Assembly (NCBI RefSeq): GCF_031143425.1
Contig: NC_090450.1
Span: forward strand, 168,323,486-168,387,485
DNA: 64,000 nt
DNA from: Pleurodeles waltl
Lineage: Eukaryota; Chordata; Amphibia; Caudata; Salamandridae
Direction: 5' to 3'
Each line of letters begins with the position of its first letter. The stretch's first letter is position 1. The notes under the pieces are model-generated. The model was given only the letters and a program-made list of their open reading frames with translations, searched no databases and was not told the DNA's origin. Of the stretch, positions 33,619-43,670 are shown piece by piece. The position numbers and the translations under genes are program-made.

Positions 33619-36373
33619 TCATTGGGCAGCTGGGCTGTGGCTGCCGGGGCCCTCCTGGTTAGCTGGGCTGTGGCTGGCGGTGGCCTCCTGGTCAGTGACG
33701 ATTGGGCTGCCCTCCTGGGCACTGACTCTGGCGGTGGCCTCCTGGCCAGTGACGATTGGGCTGCCCTCCTGGGCACTGACTCTGGCGGTGGCCTCCTGGC
33801 CACTGACGATTGGGTTGCCCTCCTGGGCACTGACTCTGGCGGTGGCGTCCTGGCCAGTGATGATTGGGCTGCCCTCCTGGGCACTGACTCTGACGGTGAC
33901 CTCCTGGCCACTGCCGATTGGGCTGGCGGTGGCCTCTTGGGCTGCGGGGATGATGGCGGTCTTCTCCGCCGTGCTGCTCCTCCCAGACTTTGGCGATTTC
34001 TTCTGCCCCTTCCCCACTTTGGGAGGAGTCACAGCTGATTGGACACTCCCTCCGGGACCCTTGTGAGCGGCTTTGCTGGCTGGAGTCTTCCCCCTCTCCC
34101 GCCGGGCACTGTCCAACTTCTGGTGCTTCACAGGTGGGGGACTGGCTGTGCTGTGGCTCCGTGTCACACTGGCTGCCCTGGTGCCCGGTGCACTCCACAT
34201 ACCTCTAACAACAGGCACCACTGGTCCCGGAGATTTTTTGGCTGAGGTGCTAGTACGGGACCTATGAATTGGAGGGGGGGGAAGAGGTCAAGCTTGGTCA
34301 GGAACAGTTTCTTAGGATCACTGGGACGGGTAGCTGGAGGGGGTCTGGGAGTGGAGGAAGAGGAGGTGGTTGTAGGAGGTGTAACTTTTGTGGCTTTGGG
34401 TGCAGGTGCATGTGCTGGAGGCTGTCGTGAGGTGGATGTATGTTGGGTGGATGTGTGCCTGCGTTTGTGTACTTTGGGAGGGGGCGTCACAAACACACTG
34501 GGAGAGGACACAGGGGATGTGTAAATGGCAGTGGGGGTGGTGACTGCACGTGAGCGGGGCGTGGTGGTGGGTATGCTGGTGCGGGACCTAGTGGCTGTAG
34601 AGGTAGTGCATGCAGGTGTGAGTGTAGATGAGACTGGGAGGGAGGAGGGAGACGAGGAGGAGGGGGACACAGTGGATGTTGGTGTGTCTGTATGTGTGTG
34701 ATGCTTACGTGAGTGCCTGTGGGATGTGTGGTGCTTATGTTTGCCTGAGCTTCCCTTGTGTGGTGAGGTGTGTGCATGCTGGTCTGATGGTGTGCTTGGG
34801 ATAGGCTGGGGTACAGGGGATTGGGTCTGGGTGGAGGAAGTTGGAGGGGGGAGGCTAGAGACAGGGACAATGGCTGCCATCAGTGCTGAGGCCAGAGTTT
34901 GCAGGGTTCGATGAAGGGCAGCCTGACCAGAATGAATGCCCTCCAGGAATGCATTTGTGTGTTGCAATTCCCTTTCTACACCCTGGATGGCATTCAAAAT
35001 GGTAGACTGCCCAACAGTGAGGGACCTGAGGAGGTCAATGGCCTCCTCACTGAGGGCAGCAGAGGTGACAGGGGCAGGGGCTGAGGTGCCTGGGGTGAAG
35101 GTGATGCCCACCCTCCTGGGTGAGCGGGCACTGGGCGAAGGCTGAGGGGCTGCTGGAAGGGCGGTGCTGGTAGGGGGGGTGGCGGCTGTACCTGTAGAAG
35201 TGGGGGGCACAGATTTTGCCGCCACCACAAGGGAGCTCCCATCGGAGGACTAGTCTGTGTCGCTCGGAGCAGATCCTGTGACCTCCGTGAAGCTCCCCTC
35301 GCCCTCCGTCCCACTGGTGTATTCCGAGTCCGTGGCGTGGTCCTCCATGGCCATGTGGGATGCAGCTCCTTCGTGCTCCGGTGCCACTGTACCTCCGCCT
35401 GATGATGCTGATGCACACAAGAACAGGGAGACCACAAAAAGGGGGCGGACAACAGAAGAAAGACAGGTTGAGTGCATGGCTTACCGCTACCGTTGGCGGA
35501 CAATACAGACACAGCAGCCCCCTGCACTACGCCGCGCTGTTGGGCTCTACAGATGCAGTTCTTGGGATATGGCCTACATGGCTATGGTCGACATCTGCAC
35601 ACATAGATGACACAGGGGCATGTATACCTGTACTTGGCACTCTACAGAGGTGGGCTGGAGTGCCACATGGCCTGCATTACGGAGGGGCCTAGCATACGGA
35701 ACTCGCCCTGGCCTAGGGGAACCCACAGCCCTCCTCCCCCACCCAGACACCTTCACTGCGCGCAAAGTCTGCAGAATTATGTTGTACTCACCCCCTTGTG
35801 TCTGCTGTGATGCCCTCAAGCGCCCATCCAACTCAGGGTAGGCCACCGCCAGGATCCGGAACATCAAGGGGGTCATGGTGCGACGAGCACCCTTCCCACA
35901 TTGGGAGGCCATCCCCAGCTGAGCATCCTCCGTCTTCTTGCTCCAGCGGCGAATGTCCTCCCATCTTTTACGGCAGTGGGTGCTCCATCTGTGGTGGACA
36001 ACCAGGGTCTGGAAGTCCTTGGCGATAGCACGCCAAATATCCTTCTTCTGGTGGGTGCTGACCTAAATGAAATGTACAGGGGAAGAAGAGAAGTCATTAG
36101 CAACTGCACCGTCAAAGTGAGTGGCCCACATCCCTACCCTTGCCATGTGGCACATGCATTCACAGTCCTTCATGCATGCAGAACTGTGCCCCCTTCATTC
36201 TTACAACCAGCCCTCTCCACTCAGCCATAGCCCATACAACGTGCTCCCTGTGTACTTACCTGTTGGTCTGGAGGACCGTAGAGTAGCGTGTACTGGGGGA
36301 GGACCCCGTCCACGAGCTTCTCCAACTCCTCTGCAGTGAAGGCAGGGGCCCTTTCCCCAGCCGCACGAGCCAT
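33619..36373 (-). pseudogene. Myb/SANT-like helper gene ORF A, element 1
   Basis: Three exons are inferred on the minus strand: 36373-36260 (38 codons, donor GTAAGT), 36062-35792 (271 nt, acceptor TTTAG, donor GTGAGT) and 35407-33619. Exons 1 and 2 form a SANT/Myb-like DNA-binding domain: FTAEELEKLVDGVLPQY, then DIWRAIAKDF, then HCRKRWEDIRRWSKK. Exon 3 carries a conserved helix pair (LSEEAIDLLRSLTVGQSTIL, then LEGIHSGQAALHRTLQTLAS), a long Ser/Thr/Pro-rich linker, and 18-residue repeats of the ARVSAQEGSPIVTGQEAT type at the C-terminus. In Harbinger the Myb-like partner binds the transposon ends and aids nuclear import of the transposase. This copy has a nonsense codon at 35250-35252 (TAG where element 2 has TCG) and a frameshift near 34270. 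The gene lies wholly inside the transposase intron. Confidence 0.8.
33690..33910 (-). repeat. 54-bp coding repeat in ORF A, element 1
   Basis: About four in-frame units of exactly 54 bp encode the 18-residue C-terminal repeat of ORF A. Every unit contains one ACCGCC (Thr-Ala) on the coding strand, the same hexamer that crowds the element ends. Confidence 0.9.
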
Positions 36374-36472
36374 TGTCTCTTCCAGACCGAGGTCACAGCA
36401 GCACTTGCAGTGTAGGTCCTCTCCTGTCGAAGATCAGGTATCAAGTGATTGAACAGATAGAAAATGGCAGTC

Positions 36473-36502
36473 ACGTCCGCGGCGGTGACGTCCGCGGCGG
36501 TG
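36473..36502. promoter_or_regulatory. Duplicated 15-bp GC motif upstream of ORF A, element 1
   Basis: ACGTCCGCGGCGGTG occurs twice head to tail, 100 bp upstream of the ORF A start codon. Element 2 keeps both copies at 52123-52152. It shares the GGCGGT core with the element ends and is a candidate binding site for the element's own proteins. This is inference from position and repetition. Confidence 0.45.
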
Positions 36503-36835
36503 CGTAACATCACCGCCGGCACACTTCGTCATTGGCTCCTGGGACCCATAGGGTCCAATGTTAACCAATGCAGCATTGCGCCACGGTCTTCGACCGCCTA
36601 CCGCGACGGTGTACAACGCCAGCGCAGTTACCTCACATCCCATTGTCCCTTTAGAGGTCAGACAGCCGCCATTTCAGGGGCCCACATGGGTTCATTTTTA
36701 AGTGCGTCACACATACCTAGGCCTAGACTCAACACACATACAGGCAGCTTTTTGGATTATGATTCATGTTCTGTGTAGACTGTGGGTACATACCTCTGAG
36801 TTTTTTGACTCTGTGGTCGCTGTTGTCCTTCCTAG

Positions 36836-37639
36836 GCACCGTCTGCTGGGACATGTGAGGAGATGGCGGAATCCTCTGGTGTACCGACCGCTGATGGACC
36901 TGTGACAATGGAGGAGCGACATTTAATCATCACCTACAGGTTTGACCGTGCCACAATCCAGGAACTGTATTCCCAGTTGGAGCCTGACCTGATGTCAGCA
37001 ATCCGCCATCCCACAGGAATTCCCCCTCAAGTGCAGGTGCTATCAGTGCTCCATTTCCTAGCAAGTGGGTCATTTCAAACAACAGTGGCCATGGCATCAG
37101 GGATGTCCCAGCCTATGTTTTCCAACGTGTTGTCCAGAGTGTTGTCTGCCCTACTGAAACACATGCAGAGCTACATCGTTTTCCCTCAGGTGGAGGATTT
37201 GCCTACAGTTAAAGGTGACTTCTATGCCCTTGGACATATCCCCAACATCATAGGTGCCATTGATGGGACCCATGTAGCTCTGGTCCCCCACCACAGGAGT
37301 GAACAGGTGTACAGGAACCGGAAGAGTTATCATTCCATGAATGTACAGATGGTATGTTTGGCAGACCAGTACATCTCCCAGGTAAATGCTATGTTCCTTG
37401 GCTCAGTGCATGACCCCTACATCCTGCGGAATAGCAGCATCCCTTATGTGATGGGTCAACTCCAGAGGCACCGGGTGTGGCTATTAGGGGACTCTGGTTA
37501 CCCCAACCTGTCATGGCTACTGACCCCAGTGAGGAATCCAAGGACCAGGGCAGAGGAACCTGTGGACAGTGATGAGGAGGAAGCAGAGGAAGAAGACATT
37601 GACAACAGGGACTCAGTTATCCATCAATATTTCCAGTGA
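36836..37639 (+). pseudogene. Harbinger transposase exon 2, element 1 (HARBI1-like, truncated)
   Basis: A CCTAG acceptor opens the exon in phase with exon 1, giving GHVRRWRNPLVYRPL. A single T is missing near 36900 (CTGTGACAATGG against CTGTTGACAATGG in element 2), which shifts the frame. The 258-codon frame usually called from 36863 therefore starts out of register, and its first dozen or so residues are not native. From TMEERH on it is a HARBI1-like DDE nuclease: a helix-turn-helix region (VLSVLHFLASGSFQTTVAMA, SQPMFSNVLSRVL), the first Asp in IGAIDGTHV, the second Asp in GSVHDPYILRN. The part with the catalytic Glu is deleted: RNPRTRAEE joins directly to EPVDSDEEE. A stop (TGA for AGA) follows QYFQ. 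Confidence 0.9.
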
Positions 37640-37951
37640 CACACAGGTGAGAATACATTCCTGCCTACTACAAGTACTTTCACACTTCTACCTCTATCCT
37701 GTCTGTCGATTTCAACCAGTATATGGTAACTGAGTTGTACATTTCCCTTACAGTTTCACAGGTGGAGGTTTTGTTTTCACCAGTTTATCACTGACCTTTG
37801 GTGTGGCGGACTTGTGTGGGTGTCTGAATTTTGTCGGATTTCGGGATGTGGGTCATAATAGCTGTGGCAGATTTCCACAGCCATGGCGGTGTGTTGGCGG
37901 TTTTCTGCACGGCGGTAATCGGCTTTTACCGCCAATGTTGTAATGACCCCC
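37640..37951. repeat. Right subterminal region of element 1
   Basis: It includes a remnant of the last intron, then GTGGCGGACTTGTGTGGGTG and five GGCGGT/ACCGCC words before the terminal GTTGTAATGACCCCC. It matches 55960-56129 of element 2 closely. The join near 37762 (GGTGGAGG) marks the internal deletion. Confidence 0.85.
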
Positions 37952-37954
37952 TTA

Positions 37955-38398
37955 ATTTGCAAGTTGAATTGTGTCATCTATTGTACCCCAAAAGGCATAG
38001 AGATGCAGACTCATGATAAAGATGTCACCTTCAAATTGGCGAAAAATGTATCTAACACTATATTGTTTACCGAGCTAACCATTGATGATTTGCCACCAGA
38101 CCTTAAAGACACAGTCAGGACTGATGTATGGGATTTTTCAGGAAAAGATATCTGGTTGATCAAAGGTGTTGAGTCCAAATCACAGTGAAATCAAATGCTG
38201 AATACTAAAGAATACCCCAATACAATTTGACACCAGAAAAAATAGCTGGGATTGCTGCAGTAACCAAATCCATGATTCAACGGGTAATCTTGAAGGAAAT
38301 TATAAGACGTCCCAGGAATTAATCCATTGTGGACTTACAGAAACTGAACGGGAATGATTGCATAGTACAGGAACTGCGAAAGGTGAACAAATTTGTTG
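37955..38398 (+). pseudogene. Endogenous retrovirus protease end and RT start
   Basis: The retroviral frame resumes directly after the duplicated TTA and reads through the protease C-terminus (about 78 codons to a stop at 38188) into the first part of reverse transcriptase, where a QDLRKVN-type fingers segment is recognisable near 38380 in a frame with stops. With element 1 and one TTA removed, the protease frame is continuous, which shows that the insertion split an existing gene. Confidence 0.7.
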
Positions 38399-38575
38399 TT
38401 CATTCATTGGCAGAGGCTGGAACACAAGGATGTGTCTGATCCAGCACCCTAAGATAACAAATGCTTGATTGCTTTCCCAGAGCTGGGAGAAAGTCTTTGC
38501 TGTGCTTCAGCACTGGGAATGTCTTGGTACAATAAATAATTTGCACTTTTCGCAGTGAGAAGGAGGGTTGCACTC
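38399..38575. other. Foreign ~175-bp segment replacing the RT core
   Basis: Retroviral similarity breaks off after the RT fingers segment and resumes in the RT connection region. The polymerase palm with its catalytic Asp pair is absent. The intervening sequence (TTGCTTTCCCAGAGCTGGG, CTTCAGCACTGGG, AATAAATAATTT) is not retroviral coding DNA and may be a short interspersed element or scrambled filler. Confidence 0.5.
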
Positions 38576-39420
38576 TTTCAGTGCTTACACAATTACACAG
38601 AACCAACAGAATGCCTATGGCCTACTTTTTTGCTACTCTTGATCTCATAGCTTCTGTGCTGCCAGGTTGCCTTCAAGCGGTGGAGGCTGTCAGTGTCAGC
38701 ATAAAGAGGTGTGAAAATATAGTCATGGGTCTACCACTATCTGTTTATGTTCCCCATTTGGTGGAGTTACTGTTAAAAAGGACTAGAACCGAACATTTGA
38801 CAAGTAGCCACCTTACTAAGTACAAACACGTTCTTTTTGCAGCAGAAAATGTGACTGTTACATGCTGTGCTGTTCTAAATCCTGCCACCCTGTTCCCTGT
38901 ACCTGACAATGAAAATTATGATTATGAAGTGGAACATGACTGTCTCGATGTCACTGAACTATGCACCAAGCTGGACCAGTTATACAAGATGAGCCACTAC
39001 CTGACTCTGATTTTGTGCTGTATGTTGATGGCTCATATTTGTGCGACAACGGAGGAAGTCAGAAAGCTACCCATGCAGTCTGCGCAATTTCAGTTTTCAA
39101 TATTTTCCACATAAGTGCCTGAGTTGATAGCTCTTACTAGAGAGTGCTGTGTTTCAGACTAGCTGAAGGTGACAATTGTCACAGATAGTCAGTATAGTTT
39201 TGGTGCTGTTCAAGACTTCATACAGTTATGGTCCCAGAGGGGGTGTATGATGTCTTCTGGATCTCCAAGCTGGAATGGCAAGCAAGTGAGGAACCTCCTT
39301 GACGTGTTAGAGTTGTCTAAACAGGTTGCAGTGGTTAAGTGCCCTGTACACAGTAGTGGAAATGATCATGTAACTTTGGGTAACAATTATGTTGATGAGG
39401 TTGCAAAGTACAGTTCTTAA
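38576..39420 (+). pseudogene. Endogenous retrovirus RT connection and RNase H
   Basis: The frame at 38581-39114 resembles the gammaretroviral RT connection region: the RPMAYF-like start, an LPGCLQAVEAV helix, the VPHLVELLL stretch and the LNPATLFPVP tether. Beyond a frame change, 39169-39420 gives the RNase H part with VTDSQYSFGAVQDF and a C-terminal VDEVAKY. The gene is broken by several stops. The gamma/epsilon-like class rests on the tether and on the single zinc knuckle upstream. Confidence 0.75.
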
Positions 39421-39803
39421 CATTTCTGTACATTTAATGGAGAATGTACCAATGAGACCAACTACAACCTTTTGTTAGCAACAGCAGACACATGGGAAGA
39501 GGTAAAGTGGCTTCAAGAAGAAGTGTTAGAGGAAGAATAGTAGGGTTGGGTCAGAGCAGGTTGTGTCAAGAGAGATAATGACATTTGGGTTTCAATGGAT
39601 GGAAGATCAGTGTTGCCAAATAGCTTGTTGCCCCTGATGGCTAGGCATTTCCATGACCCAGCTCATGTTGCTAGAGATGCACTGGTGTGATTGTTTAGAC
39701 AGACGTGGATTAATCCCAAATTCAGGTTGATGGCTGAAGCATTTTCATAGATGTGCCGTGTGCAGATTAATGTTGGAAGAGAACAGCATTCACACTAAGT
39801 TGC
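39421..39803 (+). pseudogene. Endogenous retrovirus integrase, N-terminal zinc region
   Basis: The segment from about 39590 resembles the integrase zinc-binding domain, with the His pair in RHFHDPAH, followed by ALV-x-LFRQTW and a CRV stretch where the second Cys of the expected pair is lost. Similarity ends near 39803, where the next element begins. The catalytic core of integrase and env are not seen anywhere in the window. Confidence 0.6.
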
Positions 39804-40123
39804 ATATTATAATATTGACACAAAACTGCGCAAATTCAGTTTTGCATCACATATTTTAGCGCTGGCTTGCACCAATTTTTAGCGCCACCCTGGTGTCGAA
39901 TTTATACTATGACACAGGATGGCCCTAAAACTGGTTACAGTAAAAAAAATTGACGTTAACCCTTGCACCCTGTCATAAGGCAAAATGACGTTAACACTGC
40001 AAAATTGTCTCTAACCCGTTTTACGACACGTAAACATGTTTCAAACGGATATGCACCCTTTGAAACCCGCATTTGCATCAATTTTGGACGCTAATGCAGG
40101 AAAGTTTGCAAAGCAGAGGGAAA

Positions 40124-40612
40124 ATGGAACCAGCAGGCCAGGAGAGACTCCAGGGTGACCCCATACACTCAGGAACCATCCAGGAGGACACACAGAAGTC
40201 CCAGGGGAAGGAGAAGAAAAAGAGAAAGTGTCGGTTTAGTGCAGAGGAGCATGAAATCCTTGTGAGAGAGGCGATGGAGCACCATCCTTAACTATTTGTC
40301 ACCTCCAAATTGCCAATTGGCAAGAGACAGGCAATATGGCAGCAAATAGTGGACAAAATTAAGAGCGTGGCGGAGGTGAGGAGAACTGTAACCGAGTGCA
40401 AGAAACACTGGCACAATTGTAAGCGAAGAACTAAGGAGAAAATGGCCAGGAACAGAAAGCCAGCCCTGCAAACTGGAGGTGGAAGTCCTGCACCATAGGA
40501 GGACCTGGATGAGATGGAGGAGATAGTTGCAGCGGTCATCCCAGAGGAACTTGTCACTGAAATCGCAGGACAGGACAGTGCAGAATACCAGGAACCACCA
40601 CACATGCAGGGG
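40124..40612 (+). pseudogene. Myb/SANT-like helper gene of element X, first exon
   Basis: From an ATG at 40124 one frame runs through a Lys-rich leader (KEKKKKRK) and a SANT domain: CRFSAEEHEILVREAMEHH, a TAA stop at 40289-40291, then LPIGKRQAIWQQIVDKI, TVTECKKHWHNCKRRTKEKM, a TAG at 40496-40498, and an acidic tail (DEMEEIVAAVIPEEL). The domain matches the NAIF1/MSANTD-like helper of PIF/Harbinger elements. The two stops sit in an otherwise preserved frame, so the gene died recently or the copy was never selected. Confidence 0.75.
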
Positions 40613-42887
40613 AAGTTGCAAGGGGGAAATACATGCAAAATTAACAAATGCAAGAAGGGGGAGGCACATAGGACACAGTCAATGCATGTGAAAGGAGTGC
40701 AGAGGGACACATTGCCCATGAATCAAGTTGCACCATTTAAACAGAAGCAACACATGTACACACATCTTGGTTGTGCCATGCACCACAACACATACACAAC
40801 ATGGACATATTTAATCACCAGGACTATATACTAACATTTACATATGCAGCACATAGGATGGAAGGCATGTCTAATTACTGTGCCTGTGCTTGTGTCATCA
40901 CAACATCCCTTGCATATAGTCAAACAAGCCCTACCAACACAACTAAGACATCAGAGACTAGGAAGTCAGTCAATACCATTCCCGGGGTTACGCCATGGTG
41001 GTGTCTCTTGCCGAAACACTTCACATCTGCCCTGTCCCATTGCTGAAACATATGTGTACTGCATCTTACAACACACTTTAAAATGGCACCTTAGCTAACA
41101 TTACCAAGACATGTGCAGGAAGCACCACCACCCTGTACATAAACAACACATCCTCATAAGGCAGGCACTTCTCCATCATGCAGTAAGGATGCCTGTCTGG
41201 GTGCAGTGAAAACTAATCTGGGCAGCTGCTGGGAGAATTGCAGGGTGGTTTTGTATCACAGGAAACATAGCACTACCCAGTGTAACTAACCTGGTGCAGT
41301 GTGGCGCCACACATATTGACACTGATCAGAACTGTGCCACTAGAGGAAAAATACACTACAGATTGCAATCTGCAGGTCACAACACATACAGGCTGAGCCC
41401 ACAACTACTCTGACACAACCATGGGAGCCACATAAGAATGGGGAAACAATCACACAAACACAGCATATGTTGTATGTCTGTGAACATCATGGTGTACTAT
41501 GTCACATTGACGGGTGGGGGATGGTGCATGGGCAAGTCTGGCGTTGGTAAGACTGCTAGTGCAGTGTACCCTCCGCTGTTGGCAGTATGAGTAACATGCT
41601 GGGAGGCGGGTAGACATCTGTCTCCTCGTGTCAGCTCTGTGGGGCAGTTACCACTAAATTATTGATGGATCAAATAGAGGCAGCGCCAGTCTTGGGGTGC
41701 ATTGGGTGTGACAGCACACGCTGCTCTTATCACTGCAGATCAGGCAATGGAAAGCACAAAGGGCCTGGGAATGGGGCCCCCTGCACTGCTCATGCCAGGT
41801 GCATGGGCTGTGCAGGGACACCTAGGGGCACACCACACCACATTATCGCCAACCTCTGCATGGGGGTTTGACCACCATGCAAAGGCTGGTGGAAAAGCGG
41901 GAACATACCTGGAGGTTAGCACGGATCATAATACTGGTCTGGTGTCACAAGACAGGCGTCATTGCCAGTCTGTAAGTTGCCAGCAACCTGCCAGTGCCAG
42001 GCCATTGGCCCATGGGGTGTTCCCCATGGACAACATATGCCACTCCCACCTACACTGTTGGCAGTGGTCATCTTGCCAATGGCAGACTGGTGGTCATAGG
42101 ACTGCTAGACTTGTAATGAGGGTCCATGTATGCACCAGTACAACTACCTTCAAAATCTCTATCAAACTATCTCAAGGCCCTGATCTAAGTTCAACATTAG
42201 TCCACCGGCTATGTCCATGATGTTGTGGCATCAGGCACTGTCATGTAGAAAATGATGTTCACATCAACAAATGATACCCATGCTGGCCATCCCTGGGTCC
42301 ACCCCGTGCTAGTATCAAATTGGCTGGACTGACAGAATGCTGCTTCTCCTGCATCATAGTACAAGGATGGTTGCATTGAGGGGGAGATCATAGTTGTGTA
42401 GGAAGGAGCACCTTCCAGCACAACCAGAAACTGAAATGGCAATCTGCTAGGTCCATGTGTGCTGTGCAATGTAGCACACATACACATACATCAACATGAA
42501 GAGCAATCAAAGTAAACAACAACAAAGCACCTTGGTAATGCCATCCCTGGGGTGGTGTAAGCTTTTGGTGCTGCCCTCCTGTGTGAAAAACACGTAAAAC
42601 TGGGACAGGGGCAAATTGCAATGTGTGTTGGTGTGGCTTTACCACTGCAACAGCCATTGCAAGACCCTACCATACAAATGGATACATAGGAAGGGGCCAC
42701 AATAACAAGATGGTGTCAAGCCACCAAAAGGAAATGTGTGACACTCAGGTGGGGTAAAGGGCTGATAAATTGCACCCATAATGTACAAGAACAATGTTTG
42801 GGCTGTAAGTTATCACTGAGCCTCCAGTAGCATAGACATGACATATCAACGGCCACAACACAGATAGATTGATTCTACACCATCTAA

Positions 42888-43666
42888 TTGCAGAGGATAA
42901 TGGCTCTCCTGGGGTTCTCTGATGACCTGAATGACCAGATGACAGCCATCAGCCAAGAGACTCTCCAGGATGTCCTGGTATCTATCCAGACACCACCTCC
43001 AGTTGGAAGGAGAACAAGCAATGTAGCAGCCATACCAGATGACCCACCCAACACCCATATATCACAACCTGGCAGCACTGACACAGCTCAGGACTCCGAG
43101 GACCCAGGGACAAGCTTCCAGAGGACAGTGGTAGAGTCCAGCGGGAGCTGGCTCAGCAGGTGCAAATGGGGATGAGTCCGTGGCAGCCAGCCTAGAGGGA
43201 ACGCGCATGTGCCTCATGACAGCTAACAACAGCTAATGAACACAAAGCTGCCAACTGAGGCACCCCCCCCCCACTGCGTGGAGTTCAGCAGTGTCTGATG
43301 GACATAGCTGCTGCCATGAGGGAAAGGCCATAACAACTGCCCTCCCAAACTGGCAGCAGCATGATTGAGAACAAGCTGGACTTCATTCAGCGTGAAGTAG
43401 CCTCCCTCAGGGCAGACACGGCTGCCTACCACCGAGATGTTGCTGCTATCCTGAAAAATCAGCAGTTCCTCCTTGCTGCAGTGATGTCATATGTTATTCC
43501 ACAAATAGCAGCTGCCGGGAATCGGGACTCCACATCTTCAACCATTGAAGTGTGTGTGGCCCCCTCTACCTCCCCACCACCACCACCAATGGCACAGGAG
43601 ACATCACACACATTGGAGGATGAAGATGTGGCACAGATCACCTTCACTCGGAAGAGTACCCAGTAG
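42888..43666 (+). pseudogene. Myb-like helper gene of element X, 3' exon
   Basis: A CTAATTGCAG acceptor precedes RIMALLGFSDDLNDQMT. The piece at 43361-43666 has the helical segment MIENKLDFIQREVASLRADT, then AAILKNQQFLLAAVMSYV and a Pro-rich tail ending in STQ and TAG. The helical block followed by a Pro-rich linker is the layout of ORF A exon 3 in elements 1 and 2. A frameshift and a C-homopolymer at 43263-43271 separate the two pieces. The exon link to 40124 is inference. Confidence 0.55.
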
Positions 43667-43670
43667 TACC

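Larger units (their letters stand above)
31308..37951 (+). mobile_element. PIF/Harbinger element 1 (6.6 kb)
   Basis: TTA at 31305-31307 and 37952-37954 is the target duplication. The ends are GGGGTCATTACAAC and its complement GTTGTAATGACCCCC. Subterminal DNA is packed with GGCGGT/ACCGCC words at both sides. Contents from left: transposase exon 1 (+), three minisatellite blocks, Myb/SANT gene ORF A (minus, three exons), transposase exon 2 (+). Compared with element 2 it lacks about 2.3 kb between the transposase 3' end and the right subterminal region, and with it ORF B. It sits inside the retroviral protease/RT junction, so it is younger than the retrovirus. No gene in it is intact. Confidence 0.93.
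39806..43670 (+). mobile_element. Harbinger-type element X (boundaries partly unknown)
   Basis: Retroviral similarity stops at about 39803 and new DNA begins ATTATAATATTGACACAAAACTGC. It contains a Myb/SANT gene of the Harbinger helper type in plus orientation. No transposase is recognisable, and no inverted partner of the left end was found downstream, so the right end is unknown and the given end is simply where a solo LTR interrupts. Regions 40840-42880 hold no coding signal beyond short random frames and are probably intron. Confidence 0.55.

Noticed and set aside
32146..33662. Long plus-strand frames of 214-274 codons, Cys/Trp-rich
   Set aside because: They run through the 64-bp, 74-bp and GCGGT minisatellites, overlap in several frames and have no start context or domain. 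Element 2 shows the same effect at 48219-49191.
34264..35145. Plus-strand frames opposite ORF A exon 3 in element 1 (and 50007-50799 in element 2)
   Set aside because: They are the complement of a Ser/Thr/Pro-rich coding exon; the splice signals and the conserved helices are on the minus strand.
36863..36901. ATG at 36863 as the native start of the element 1 transposase
   Set aside because: In element 2 the homologous bases are read in another frame (RWRNPPVYRPL) joined to a spliced first exon. The element 1 start is an artefact of a 1-bp loss near 36900.
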